Shown here piece by piece: positions 34,310-43,052 of a DNA stretch of 63,679 bases (its first letter is position 1; each line of letters starts with the position of its first letter). The notes below the pieces were generated by a model. The model did no database searches and had not been told where the DNA came from. It worked only from the letters and a program-made list of their open reading frames with translations. This DNA is from Pseudoselenomonas ruminantium. Lineage in GTDB: Bacteria; Bacillota; Negativicutes; Selenomonadales; Selenomonadaceae. The position numbers and the translations under genes were made by a program. The stretch is taken from NCBI GenBank assembly GCA_902780915.1, contig CACZHK010000025.1, forward strand, positions 1 through 63,679. Reading direction: 5' to 3'.

Positions 34310-34498
34310 GTGAATATAGTGGAACTTTTGGAGCGAAAAGAATATTTGGATTTTTTGAAGCGCCATAGGGACAGGCATATCATAAAAGTGGTTTCCGGTG
34401 CAAGACGTTGCGGGAAGTCCAAGCTATTTGAGCTGTTCCAGAGGCATCTGCTGGAGCACCATGCTCTTTATGAATATGTCACTTCACATATTGCATAA
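34310..34498 (+). pseudogene. Truncated AAA ATPase (DUF4143-type) N-terminus
   Basis: A 62-codon frame starting at GTG 34310. It encodes LLERKEYLDFLKRHRDRHII, then KVVSGARRCGKSKLFELF, where GARRCGKS is a Walker A motif. This is the usual start of the large AAA_14/DUF4143 ATPases (about 400 residues). The frame stops after YVTSHIA, so more than 80 percent of the protein is missing. It is a remnant. Confidence 0.75.
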
Positions 34499-34598
34499 CT
34501 TTCTTTCTTGCCTTCTCCGTTTTCCCAATAACCCCCAGGGAGGCTTATTTTTTCCGCTTTATTAGGATAAAATAGCAGGTAGCTAAAAGATTCTGGGG

Positions 34599-35360
34599 GT
34601 GTGGGTTGTGAAGTCGAATCTTCTTCAAAGGGAAGTTGCATATGAGCAGGAAGCAAGACTCAATGAGCAGATAGAGGCTTACTGGGATGAGCGCAGCGGG
34701 GATTTCAGCAGGTTGCGTTTGAAGGAGCTTTCCGGGCCTTGCGGGGCGGCCTGGAGCAGTGTGTTGGCAGAGAAGCTGCCGGCGAAGTCTTTGAGGGTGC
34801 TGGATGTGGGCACCGGAGCTGGTTTTCTGGCTATACTGCTGGCGAAGCTGGGGCATAGGGTGACCGGGGTGGATATGTCCGGGGAGATGCTTCATCAGGC
34901 TAAGCAGAATGCCCTGGCAGCAGGTTGCTCTGTGGAATTCTGCAAGGAAAATGCCCAGGTTCTCAGCTTTGCAGGGGAGTCCTTTGATGCGGTGGTTACC
35001 CGTAACCTTACCTGGACCCTGCCTGATGTGATGGAGGCCTACAGGGAGTGGCAGCGGGTGCTGAAGCCCGGGGGACTGCTCTTGAACTTTGATTCCGATT
35101 ATGGCATGGTTTCCTTCGGGCAGAAGGATGACCCCATAGATGTCCATGCAGGCATCCGCAAGGAACTGGTGACGGAGTGCAATGATATCAAAGACGAGCT
35201 CATGATAAGCACCCACAGGCGTCCCGCTTGGGATAAAGTATATTTGGAAAGCCTGGGCATGCAGGTGACAGTTGAGGAAGATATAGGGCCACGGGTCCAT
35301 GTGGATGAAAAGATGCAATTTGATAAGGTGCCGCTATTCTGCATAGCAGCCAGAAAATGA
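34599..35360 (+). CDS. Class I SAM-dependent methyltransferase
   Basis: A 253-residue methyltransferase of the Methyltransf_11/25 type. Motif I LDVGTGAGFLAILLAKLG is near residues 69-86, the acidic residue after strand 2 is in VTGVDMSGEML, and LKPGGLLLNFDSDYG is the post-II/III region. The substrate is unknown; it could be a small molecule. The start may be GTG 34599 or the in-frame GTG 34608; GGGGGTG lies upstream. A decayed partial copy of its beginning lies 500 bases upstream. It ends on a bidirectional terminator. Confidence 0.85.
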   Translation: MWVVKSNLLQREVAYEQEARLNEQIEAYWDERSGDFSRLRLKELSGPCGAAWSSVLAEKLPAKSLRVLDVGTGAGFLAILLAKLGHRVTGVDMSGEMLHQAKQNALAAGCSVEFCKENAQVLSFAGESFDAVVTRNLTWTLPDVMEAYREWQRVLKPGGLLLNFDSDYGMVSFGQKDDPIDVHAGIRKELVTECNDIKDELMISTHRRPAWDKVYLESLGMQVTVEEDIGPRVHVDEKMQFDKVPLFCIAARK

Positions 35361-35388
35361 AAAACAGCCTCTGCGTGAGGCTGTTTTT
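35360..35388. terminator. Bidirectional terminator
   Basis: AAAAACAGCCTC (35360-35371) pairs with GAGGCTGTTTTT (35377-35388). It serves the methyltransferase gene and, on the minus strand, the rubredoxin fusion gene. Confidence 0.85.
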
Positions 35389-35417
35389 CATTTGGAAACT
35401 GTTTTTCGCTGGACAGG

Positions 35418-36032
35418 TTATACCTTCTCAAAATCCGAGGCGGGGTGCTTGCAGATGGGGCAGATGAAGTCTGCGGGCAGTTCGTCACCTTCGTATTCGT
35501 AGCCGCAGATGGTGCAGCGCCAGATGGTCTTGCCCTCCTTCTTGGGGGCTGCTTGGGGTTTCGGTTTGATGTGCTGATGGTAGTAGGTGTAGGTAGCGGC
35601 TGGTGTATCGTTCAGCACATCCATGTCGGTGACGCTGGCGATGAAGAGGCTGTGGGTGCCCAGGTCTATTTCCTGGGTGACATAGCCTGAGATATAGGCA
35701 TTGGTGCCTTCGGTAATGAGCAGGGCTTCATTGGGCAGGCGGCGGGTGGCGGAGAAGCCTGCAAACTTGTCCGCGGTCTTCCCGGATTGGAAGCCGAAGC
35801 GCTTGAACAGCTCGAAATCTGCCTGTTGGCTGATGATGGAGGCAGTGAATTTTTTGCTTTGGGCAATCATATCACGGGTATAGTTGGCTTTGTTCACGGC
35901 AATGGTAATCTGGTTGGGGTCTGAGGTGACCTGGGTGACGGTGTTGATGATGCACCCGTTGTCCTTGCCGTCAAGATTAGCGGTAAGGACATAGAGACCA
36001 TAGGAAATATTGAACATGGCTTTCGGATTCAT
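35418..36032 (-). CDS. Flavin reductase-rubredoxin fusion (high-molecular-weight rubredoxin)
   Basis: A 204-residue protein. Residues 1-150 are a flavin-reductase-like FMN-binding domain (FNISYGLYVLTA, NTVTQVTSDPNQITIAVNK). Residues about 165-204 are a rubredoxin with iron ligands in CTICGYEYEG and CPICKHP. It matches the high-molecular-weight rubredoxins of anaerobes, which pass electrons to flavodiiron proteins during O2 or NO detoxification. The start has GGAGGG on the minus strand. Two overlapping palindromes lie at its promoter. No flavodiiron gene is in the window. Confidence 0.88.
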   Translation of the reverse strand: MNPKAMFNISYGLYVLTANLDGKDNGCIINTVTQVTSDPNQITIAVNKANYTRDMIAQSKKFTASIISQQADFELFKRFGFQSGKTADKFAGFSATRRLPNEALLITEGTNAYISGYVTQEIDLGTHSLFIASVTDMDVLNDTPAATYTYYHQHIKPKPQAAPKKEGKTIWRCTICGYEYEGDELPADFICPICKHPASDFEKV

Positions 36033-36061
36033 AAGCGGCCCTCCTGTCAGAAAAGAAAATT

Positions 36062-36083
36062 CAGATATATCTGTATTATACAG
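36062..36083. promoter_or_regulatory. Overlapping palindromes at rubredoxin-fusion promoter
   Basis: CAGATATATCTG (36062-36073) and CTGTATTATACAG (36071-36083) are each perfect palindromes sharing CTG. The minus-strand -10 (TATAAT, complement of 36075-36080) lies in the second. It is a good candidate operator for redox or stress control, regulator unknown. Confidence 0.5.
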
Positions 36084-36118
36084 TAATGGAAGGTATTTGA
36101 CTATAGGACTTTAGAAGC

Positions 36119-36157
36119 AAAAAGGCTTCTCCGCAAATTCACAGCAGAGAAGCCTTG
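36119..36157 (-). terminator. Terminator of the DAACS symporter gene
   Basis: On the minus strand AAGGCTTCTC (complement of 36147-36156) pairs with GAGAAGCCTT (complement of 36122-36131) and runs into a T tract. Confidence 0.8.
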
Positions 36158-36172
36158 AAATTAAATGTCATT

Positions 36173-37477
36173 TTAGATTGAGTTTGATACCGGTGCGCTC
36201 TCCGGCAGGCTGTCCTTCAGGTCGTTGTTGGTCATGGCGCAGACGCAGGAGTCGGACCAGACGTTTTCTGCCGTCTCGATCATGTCAATGACGGCGTAGA
36301 TGGGCAGGATGATACCCATGAGTCCCAGGGGAGCGCCCAGGGAAGACATGAGGGAGAGGGTCAGGAAGTAGCAGCCCATGGGGACGCCGGCGTTGCCTAC
36401 GGCGGCCAGCACTGCTACAAAGAGCCAGGAAATCATGGTGGGCAGGGTAAGCTCAAAGCCTGCATTCTGCATCACGAAGAGGGAGGTCACCAGGATAAAG
36501 GCGGCACAGCCGTTCATGTTGATGGTGGTGCAGATGGGAAGCACGAAGCGGGAGACTTTGGGATTGACCCTGAGGCTTTCCTCGGCCGTGGCCAGGGTCA
36601 CGGGCAGGGTAGCGGCAGAACTCTTGGTGAAGAGGGCCACGGCGATGGCCGGGGACATCTTTTTCAGGACATGGAGGGGATTGAGTCCCCGGAGAGCCAG
36701 GAACAGGGGCAGCACGATGAAGAACTGGATGAGGTTGCCACCCATGACTACGGCCACGTATTTGCCCAGGGCGCCTACGATTACTCCTGCCTCAATCTGG
36801 GCAGAGAGCTGGGCGGAGAAGGCCAGGATGCCGAAGGGCAGGATGTAGAGCAGGCCGCGAATCAGGGTGAAGAGGAGTTCCTGCAGGCCTGCAATGCCCT
36901 TCAGCAGCACTTCACGGTTCTCGGTTCTGGGCATGAAGGCCAGCCCCAGGCCTGCGGCGGCAGCGATAAAGAGCACAGAGAGCACATTGCCAGCCAGGAA
37001 AGGCTGGAGCACATTGTTGGGGATGACCTTCAGGAAGTGGTCATAGTAGGAAAGGGAGCCAACCTTGTCCATGGGTATGGCGCTGGCCCCTGCGCCGATG
37101 GCTTCGGCGGGCAGGTTGCCAGGTTCAATCCAGAGGTAGAGCAGCAGCCCTACTGCTGCTGCCGCAAATGTGGTCAGCAGGGTGTAGGAGAGAGCGTGGG
37201 CGAAAATCCTGCGGGTCTCCTTCTGCGCTCCCAGGCTGGAAAGGGTGGTGATGACAGCCAGGGCGATGGTGGGCACGGCGATGAATTGGAAGAGCCGGGT
37301 GAACACCGTGGCGATGAAGTCAAAGAAGGAAATCAGGGGGGCGGGGCCTACCCAGCCCAGGATGGCACCCAGGATCAGGGCGCCCAGCCATAGCAGGAAG
37401 GTCTTGCCGTTGCCTTGTTTCCGGCTGGCCTGAATGATGCTTTGGGCCTGCTCACGCAGGTTGTTCTTTTCAGACAT
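36173..37477 (-). CDS. Dicarboxylate/amino acid:cation symporter (DAACS)
   Basis: A 434-residue integral membrane transporter of the glutamate/dicarboxylate Na+/H+ symporter family. About eight membrane helices plus the re-entrant loops are visible. Signature regions are LFQFIAVPTIALAVI in helix 2, the Ser-rich TKSSAATLPVTLATAE hairpin, and the NMNGCAAFI motif that binds sodium and substrate. The exact substrate (glutamate, aspartate, serine/threonine or C4 acids) is not readable. It is monocistronic with its own terminator, divergent from the DUF362 gene. GGAG is near the start. Confidence 0.9.
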   Translation of the reverse strand: MSEKNNLREQAQSIIQASRKQGNGKTFLLWLGALILGAILGWVGPAPLISFFDFIATVFTRLFQFIAVPTIALAVITTLSSLGAQKETRRIFAHALSYTLLTTFAAAAVGLLLYLWIEPGNLPAEAIGAGASAIPMDKVGSLSYYDHFLKVIPNNVLQPFLAGNVLSVLFIAAAAGLGLAFMPRTENREVLLKGIAGLQELLFTLIRGLLYILPFGILAFSAQLSAQIEAGVIVGALGKYVAVVMGGNLIQFFIVLPLFLALRGLNPLHVLKKMSPAIAVALFTKSSAATLPVTLATAEESLRVNPKVSRFVLPICTTINMNGCAAFILVTSLFVMQNAGFELTLPTMISWLFVAVLAAVGNAGVPMGCYFLTLSLMSSLGAPLGLMGIILPIYAVIDMIETAENVWSDSCVCAMTNNDLKDSLPESAPVSNSI

Positions 37478-37634
37478 AAGAATGCTCCTTTCACGTGTAC
37501 GGATAATTGCATAATTGAGTTGAAAATGAAAAATAAATGACTTGCTTGCTATTATATATATAAACGGGATAAATGTCTACTCTTTTATCTACTATTTTGA
37601 TAGGTAAATAAAATCTGAGAAGTAAATATTATCT

Positions 37635-37664
37635 TTGGAAAAATAAGAACATTTGCGTTATAAT
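37635..37664 (+). promoter_or_regulatory. Candidate promoter of DUF362 gene
   Basis: TTGGAA (37635-37640) and TATAAT (37659-37664), spacer 18 bases, in the divergent 235-base gap. The rest of the gap is AT-rich with no gene. Confidence 0.5.
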
Positions 37665-37712
37665 ATGAATTAAGCGTGTAGTGTTTGTGTATATGTAAAA
37701 GGAGCGTCCCAA

Positions 37713-38840
37713 ATGTCAAAGGCAAAGGTTTATTTCACGGATTTCCGCACTGACCTGCAGACCAACCTGATGCAGAAGCTGCAACGTCTCTGCAAGGTGG
37801 CTGGCATGACCAAGGAGATTGATTTCCAGGGCAAGTTCACTGCCATCAAGATGCACTTCGGAGAGCTGGGGAATCTGGCCTATTTGCGTCCTGCCTATGC
37901 CAGGGCGGTGGCAGAGCTGGTGAAGGAGGCAGGGGGCATGCCTTTCCTGACCGACTGCAACACCCTATATCCCGGCAGCCGCAAGCACGCGCTGGAGCAT
38001 CTGGACTGCGCCAATATCAATGGCTTCAATCCCCTGACTACCGGTTGCCAGATCATCATTGGCGACGGCCTGCGGGGCACTGATGAGGCAGAGGTGCCGG
38101 TAAAGAACGGCGAGTATGTGAAGACCGCCAAAATCGGCAGGGCCATCATGGATGCAGATGTGTTCATCAGCCTGGCTCATTTCAAAGGTCATGAGATGAC
38201 GGGCTTTGGCGGCGCTATCAAGAATATCGGCATGGGCTGCGGCAGCCGGGCAGGCAAGATGGAGCAGCATTCATCTGGCCAGCCGGAGGTAAATCAGGAA
38301 TTGTGCAAGGGGTGTCGCCGCTGCGCCAAGGAGTGCGGCTCTGATGCCATCACCTATGAAGGCAACAAGGCTCATATCAACCCTGACCTCTGCAAGGGCT
38401 GCGGCCGCTGCATAGGAGCCTGCTCCTTTGATGCTATCCAGACTGTGCAGTGGGATGCTGGCAACCTCCTTGACCGCAAGATGGCAGAGTACGCCCAGGC
38501 TGTGTGCCAGGATCGTCCCTGCTTCCACATCAATATCGTCAGGGATATTTCCCCCAACTGCGACTGCCACGGGGAGAACGACGCGCCTATCCTGCCGGAT
38601 ATCGGCATGTTCGCTTCCTTCGACCCGGTGGCGCTGGACCAGGCCTGCGTGGATGCCTGCCAGCAGGCAGAGCCCATGCCCAACAGCCAGCTGTCGGACA
38701 ATCTGAAGAAGCCTGATTGGCAGTGCCACCACGACCATTTCATGGACAGCAATCCCAATGTGCATTGGAAGGAAACCCTGGAGCACGCAGAGAAGATTGG
38801 GCTGGGTTCCCGCGAGTATGAGCTGGTGAAAATCAAGTAA
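37713..38840 (+). CDS. DUF362 protein with two 4Fe-4S motifs
   Basis: A 375-residue protein. The N-terminal DUF362 domain includes IKMHFGELGNLAYLRP and LAHFKGHEMTGFGGAIKNIG. It is followed by two ferredoxin-type cluster motifs, CKGCRRCAKEC near residue 196 and CKGCGRCIGAC near 226. The C-terminal part also contains Cys/His-rich stretches (NCDCHGEND, WQCHHDHF). It is likely an iron-sulfur electron-transfer protein or assembly factor; the reaction is unknown. Common in anaerobes. GGAG precedes the start. Confidence 0.88.
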   Translation: MSKAKVYFTDFRTDLQTNLMQKLQRLCKVAGMTKEIDFQGKFTAIKMHFGELGNLAYLRPAYARAVAELVKEAGGMPFLTDCNTLYPGSRKHALEHLDCANINGFNPLTTGCQIIIGDGLRGTDEAEVPVKNGEYVKTAKIGRAIMDADVFISLAHFKGHEMTGFGGAIKNIGMGCGSRAGKMEQHSSGQPEVNQELCKGCRRCAKECGSDAITYEGNKAHINPDLCKGCGRCIGACSFDAIQTVQWDAGNLLDRKMAEYAQAVCQDRPCFHINIVRDISPNCDCHGENDAPILPDIGMFASFDPVALDQACVDACQQAEPMPNSQLSDNLKKPDWQCHHDHFMDSNPNVHWKETLEHAEKIGLGSREYELVKIK

Positions 38841-38843
38841 GTC

Positions 38844-40535
38844 TTATGGCAATCTATACAGCTCCGGATAAGCCATCAGGTTTATCTCAAAGGTTCGGGG
38901 CCAGGGGAAGGAAACATCTATTTTCAGATGATGCAGGGCGAGCGTGAGCTCGCCCTTTTTCCATTTCACCTGATAGGGAGCGCGGGCGGCGGCTGTGCTT
39001 TGGTAAAGGGCAAGGTGTGCTTGCATTGATTTTTGCAGGAGGGTGGTGGCCCAGCGGTAGTTGTGTTCCAGGTCAAGGTCGGCGGTGTTCTGGTAGCCTG
39101 CCTTTTTCAGGCTGTTGTTCACCTCGTCAATGTCCTGCTTCAGGTAATAGTAGTCCTCCATGATCCGGCCGTGCAGGAAGGCGCTCTGGGCGTAGGCGGA
39201 GCAAATGGCCTCGTCTTCCCGGTCGCAGGCAGAGAGGGCGGCGAGGCAGAGACTGGCTTGGCTGATGGCGGTGCCTATGGAATTGCTGGCGGTGTTCCAG
39301 CCTGAGTAGGCGGCCAGGCTGCTGACGGGAAAATCTTCCTCAAGGAGCTGGGGCAACAGGCATTCGCTGCCAGTGAAGTGCTGGCTGAGGTCTACAAGGG
39401 CTAATTGCTTTCCTTCCTGCTGATATGCTTTGAGCCGTTGGACACTTGGGGCACGGCTCTTCAAGGTATCCTCCTTGCTATCTGCAACTGACATAAAGAG
39501 AATGAAGTCTGCCTCGGCGGGGCTGTGGGTTTCTTCGCCGCCCAGCAGGGCGATTTTTTCCCTGGCTGTGGCAGCCATATCCACTGCCATATAGGGCATG
39601 ATTTTAGCGGCAGTCTCCGGGACGTTGCAGTCTAGGCAGACTTTGGGGGCATAGCCTGTGCGGTGGTTTTCGATTTCTGCCAGCAGGCTCAGGGCAATCT
39701 CGTCTGCTCCGTGGGTGAGGAAGACGCGGGAACTGTCCAGGCCACTGGCGGCAATGTAGCCCAGCAGGGCGCTTTTCTCGATATTGGGTATGCTGTAGGC
39801 TTCGCCATCATCCTGCCCCAGCACCAGCTGGGTGAGCACGCCTTCTTTGGTCAAGTCGATGAGTTTTTGGTTGAGATATTCGTTTTCCTTGAAATGGGCC
39901 AGGTAGGCAGAAAGGCTTTGGGACGGTATGGCTTTCTCAAGCCGCATTAACTCGGCTTCATCGACTTCCAGCCCTGCGGCTTTCTTGCCCGCCAGCCGTG
40001 AATAGGCCACCAGGTCTTTGCGCTCCTGATAGCCGTCAATGCTGTCCTGCGGGGTGAGCCTGGGCAGGATGGAAAAGGCGTAAAGGGGGACGGTGGGATG
40101 TTTTTCATGCAACTGCCGCAGATAGTTGACAAGGCTGTCTACTTCGCTGTGGCTGGCATTTTTCTCTCTGGCGGCAAGCAGACCTCCATGCAGCAGCTGG
40201 TCGATGGAGATAATGGCGGCAGTGGAATCCTCAAGGTCATGCCTGAGCCATTCCCTCATGCCCTGGGTGTTGCCGGGAAGGGAGTAGTAATCCTGCAGTT
40301 CACTGGGGGGGACAGAAATTTCAATGCCGGCAATTTTGCCGCCGTTGATGACGAACTGGCGGCAGGGAGGGCGGCCATCGAGAGGCAGCAGGGTTATCCT
40401 TCCCTTAGGGCTGACCTGGGACAGGGCCAGGGGCTGCCCCAAGGGGGCGATATGATGCAGGTGCCAGAGGGCGAAGCCTGCCAGAGTTATGAGCATGGCA
40501 ATTAAGATAGTGCAGTTTTTTTTATTTGCAAGCAA
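38844..40535 (-). CDS. DUF4127 family protein
   Basis: A 563-residue protein with an N-terminal signal anchor (about residues 8-26, CTILIAMLITLAGFALWHL), then the DUF4127 domain with LLPLDGRPPCRQFV near residue 49. Further conserved-looking stretches are SIDQLLHGGLLAAR, LPRLTPQDS, LGQDDGEAYSIP and LTHGADEIALSLLAE. It probably sits outside the cytoplasm. Function is unknown; the family is widespread in Firmicutes. It converges with the DUF362 gene with only three bases between stops, so antisense read-through is likely. Confidence 0.8.
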   Translation of the reverse strand: MLANKKNCTILIAMLITLAGFALWHLHHIAPLGQPLALSQVSPKGRITLLPLDGRPPCRQFVINGGKIAGIEISVPPSELQDYYSLPGNTQGMREWLRHDLEDSTAAIISIDQLLHGGLLAAREKNASHSEVDSLVNYLRQLHEKHPTVPLYAFSILPRLTPQDSIDGYQERKDLVAYSRLAGKKAAGLEVDEAELMRLEKAIPSQSLSAYLAHFKENEYLNQKLIDLTKEGVLTQLVLGQDDGEAYSIPNIEKSALLGYIAASGLDSSRVFLTHGADEIALSLLAEIENHRTGYAPKVCLDCNVPETAAKIMPYMAVDMAATAREKIALLGGEETHSPAEADFILFMSVADSKEDTLKSRAPSVQRLKAYQQEGKQLALVDLSQHFTGSECLLPQLLEEDFPVSSLAAYSGWNTASNSIGTAISQASLCLAALSACDREDEAICSAYAQSAFLHGRIMEDYYYLKQDIDEVNNSLKKAGYQNTADLDLEHNYRWATTLLQKSMQAHLALYQSTAAARAPYQVKWKKGELTLALHHLKIDVSFPWPRTFEINLMAYPELYRLP

Positions 40536-40609
40536 GTTTGTGCTCCTTCAAGATGAATATGGTGAAAATCTTCAGTAAGGCTTTTATACGATTATACATT
40601 ATGGAAGTG

Positions 40610-40638
40610 TTCACGAAAACGAAAAAATATGATAGAAT
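40610..40638 (+). promoter_or_regulatory. Candidate promoter of rsmD
   Basis: TTCACG (40610-40615) and TAGAAT (40633-40638), spacer 17 bases, about 64 bases before the start codon. Confidence 0.45.
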
Positions 40639-40701
40639 ACTTTCTGTGCAAAAAGATTGGCGGGCATAATCCTTGCGAGCACCGCCGGATTGGAGCAGAA
40701 A

Positions 40702-41283
40702 ATGCGGATTATCACGGGCAGCGCCCGGGGAGCAAAACTCAAGACTCCCAAAGGGCAGGATACCCGGCCCACGGCTGACAGGGTGAAGGAATCCTTGTTC
40801 AATATCCTGGGCAGGATGGTGGAGGGACGCAGGGTGCTTGACATTTTTTCAGGCACCGGCAGCCTGGGGCTGGAAGCTCTGTCCCGCGGAGCTGAGAGGG
40901 CGGTGCTGGTGGATAAGGCCACCGCGGCCCTCATCAGCGAGAATGCCAGACATACCCGCCTGGCAGACCGGGCGGAGGTCATGGGCTGCGATGTCTATAG
41001 CGCCCTGAGCCGCCTGGCTGGCACTGGCCGCGATTTCAGCTTGATTTTCTGTGACCCGCCCTACCATCGGGGACTTTGGGAAAGAGCGCTGACCGTTCTG
41101 GACGAGTCAGAGCTTCTGGCTTATGAGGGCATTCTGGTGGTGGAGCACGGGGCTGATGAAAATGAGTACCCGGAGCTGAAAAATCTTCAATTGGTGCTGA
41201 GCAAGACCTATGGGCATACCACCCAGCTTAGTTTCTTCCAGCGGAAGGATTATCTGGCAGACTGCGAGGAGGCGGAGAAATGA
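40702..41283 (+). CDS. rsmD: 16S rRNA (guanine966-N2)-methyltransferase
   Basis: A 193-residue RsmD. The start MRIITGSARGAKLKTP, SAM motif LDIFSGTGSLGLEALSRG and catalytic CDPPYHRG are all clear. It methylates G966 of 16S rRNA in the nascent 30S subunit. ATG 40702 is chosen because it gives the family N-terminus and GGAG lies upstream. Its last codon overlaps the coaD start, the common rsmD-coaD operon. Confidence 0.95.
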   Translation: MRIITGSARGAKLKTPKGQDTRPTADRVKESLFNILGRMVEGRRVLDIFSGTGSLGLEALSRGAERAVLVDKATAALISENARHTRLADRAEVMGCDVYSALSRLAGTGRDFSLIFCDPPYHRGLWERALTVLDESELLAYEGILVVEHGADENEYPELKNLQLVLSKTYGHTTQLSFFQRKDYLADCEEAEK

Positions 41284-41762
41284 AGAGAGCTATCTGCTCC
41301 GGGAGCTTTGACCCGGTGACCAACGGCCACATTGATATCTTTGAGCGGGCCAGCCTCATGTTTGACGAGCTGATTGTCTGCGTCTTCAACAATATGCTCA
41401 AGCAGCCCTTCCTGCCGGTGGAGGAGCGCGTGTCCCTCATCGAGGAAGCTGTGAGCCACCTGCCAAATGTGAAGGTGGATTCCTTCTCCGGCCTGGTGAC
41501 CAAGTACATGGAGGAACACGAGGCTCATATCATCGTCCGTGGGGTACGCTCCGTGAAGGACTTGGAATATGAGCAGAATGAGGCCTATATGCTGAGGCAC
41601 CTGGATGAGAAACTCGATACAGTATTCCTGCTGACCCGTCCTGAATATTCCTTCGTGAGTTCTTCTGGCATAAGGGAACTGGTGCATTTTGGCGGGGAGA
41701 TACACGGCCTGGTGCCAGAGTGTGTGGAAAGGGCCATCAAGGAGCGTCAGGCTGAAGCCTGA
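41280..41762 (+). CDS. coaD: Phosphopantetheine adenylyltransferase
   Basis: A 160-residue CoaD for the fourth step of coenzyme A synthesis (phosphopantetheine plus ATP to dephospho-CoA). Signature motifs are SGSFDPVTNGHID (HxGH region), IIVRGVRSVKDLEYE and the SSSGIREL C-terminal nucleotide motif. Its ATG overlaps the rsmD stop (ATGA). The other CoA gene in the window, coaX, lies at 59927, in a different operon. Confidence 0.96.
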   Translation: MKRAICSGSFDPVTNGHIDIFERASLMFDELIVCVFNNMLKQPFLPVEERVSLIEEAVSHLPNVKVDSFSGLVTKYMEEHEAHIIVRGVRSVKDLEYEQNEAYMLRHLDEKLDTVFLLTRPEYSFVSSSGIRELVHFGGEIHGLVPECVERAIKERQAEA

Positions 41763-41846
41763 TCTTGCAAAGACGGAACTTGGTTTTTGACCAAGGGATT
41801 GATTGATAGATGCTAACAGTTGGGAAGAGAAAGGGAGCAATGATTT

Positions 41847-42479
41847 ATGTCGGTATATGAATCTTTGGATAAGATAGAGAATCTGGTGGTAGGAGCCCGT
41901 CATGTGCCCTTCACGGAAAAGACCATGGTCAACGATGGTGATCTCATACACTATGTGAGTGAGCTGCGCCATGATATTTCCGCTGAGCTGGAAGAATCCA
42001 ACGCCATCAAGAACAAGAGGGACAAGATCCTGGAGGAAGCTCAGAAGGAAGCCGACAACATAGTGGAAGAGGCCAAGAAGTATGCACAGCGCATCACGGA
42101 CGAGCAGGAAATCATCAGAAATTCTCGCGGCGAGGCAGAAAAGATCATGATGGAGGCCCGCAACCAGGCTGAGGCCATGGTGGCAGAGAGCCAGGAAAAG
42201 GCACGCACACTCTTGGCGCAGGCCCAGTCACAGGCTCAGGAAATCATGGAGCGCACCCAGGCCAATGCCACCCAGCTCCAGAATGATGCTGACAGCTATG
42301 CCAATCAAGTCTTTGATCAGCTCATCGCTCATGTCAGCAGCACCTTCCAGGGAGTGCGCCAGGCAGAGGGCGGCCTGCAGCAGGCCTTGACGGTGCTCCA
42401 GCAGGCCAAGAGCCAGATGAACCAGCCGCATCCGGTGAACAATCATCCGGCAGCTGCTCCCCAGCCTATCGAAGAATAA
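41847..42479 (+). CDS. Coiled-coil protein, DivIVA/ATPase-subunit-like
   Basis: A 210-residue, strongly helical protein. After MSVYESLDKIENLVV come heptad-like stretches rich in Glu/Ala/Gln/Lys (residues about 45-180, for example AEKIMMEARNQAEAMVAE), then a Pro/Asn-rich tail. The profile resembles the DivIVA-like or V-type ATPase subunit H-like coiled-coil proteins found next to coaD in Negativicutes. A scaffold role is possible, nothing enzymatic. GGGAGC precedes the start. Function not established. Confidence 0.6.
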   Translation: MSVYESLDKIENLVVGARHVPFTEKTMVNDGDLIHYVSELRHDISAELEESNAIKNKRDKILEEAQKEADNIVEEAKKYAQRITDEQEIIRNSRGEAEKIMMEARNQAEAMVAESQEKARTLLAQAQSQAQEIMERTQANATQLQNDADSYANQVFDQLIAHVSSTFQGVRQAEGGLQQALTVLQQAKSQMNQPHPVNNHPAAAPQPIEE

Positions 42480-42521
42480 CGGGCAGGGCACAGTTTGAAG
42501 CTGATTGCGGGAGGAGATACC

Positions 42522-42995
42522 ATGGAAGCAGGCGAGGAAAGGACAGCAGAGAATCTCTTGCTGCTGGAAACCAATATTGATGACATGAATCCCCAGATCT
42601 ACGGCTATCTCTATGACCGGCTTTTTGAAGCCGGGGCAAAAGATGTCTGGACAACTCCTATCTATATGAAGAAAAATCGCCCGGGACAGATGCTTTCTGT
42701 TTTGGTCGGCGAGGGAGAAAAGGATGCTTGTGCTGGAATCATCTTCCGGGAGACCACCAGCATCGGCATCAGGGTGCGCCGCATAGAGGAAAGGCTGGAG
42801 GCTGACCGTCATATGGCAAAAGTGGAGACCAAATACGGCATGGTAGCCTGCAAGGTCAGCGCCTATGGCGGCCATATCATCAATGTGGCCCCTGAGTATG
42901 AGGACTGCTGCAAGCTGGCCAGGGAGAAAAAGGTTCCCCTGAAGCTGGTGCAGCAGGAAGCCATGAAGGCTTTTGAGGCCAGGCTGGGCGATTGA
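42522..42995 (+). CDS. Stand-alone LarC C-terminal (LarC2) domain
   Basis: A 157-residue protein corresponding only to the C-terminal half of LarC (DUF111), the enzyme that inserts nickel into the pincer cofactor of lactate racemase. Recognisable stretches are LLLETNIDDMNPQIYGYLYD near the start and FRETTSIGIRVRR. The N-terminal LarC1 part is absent, and no larA, larB or larE is in the window. In lactobacilli LarC is made from two frames joined by a programmed frameshift; here only one part exists. ATG 42522 has GGGAGGAG upstream. It may have a different function from LarC. Confidence 0.75.
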   Translation: MEAGEERTAENLLLLETNIDDMNPQIYGYLYDRLFEAGAKDVWTTPIYMKKNRPGQMLSVLVGEGEKDACAGIIFRETTSIGIRVRRIEERLEADRHMAKVETKYGMVACKVSAYGGHIINVAPEYEDCCKLAREKKVPLKLVQQEAMKAFEARLGD

Positions 42996-43052
42996 TTTTT
43001 GTGGTTGCAAAATCAGAACAATGGTGTTAAAATATCTGAGGTTGATGCTGAA

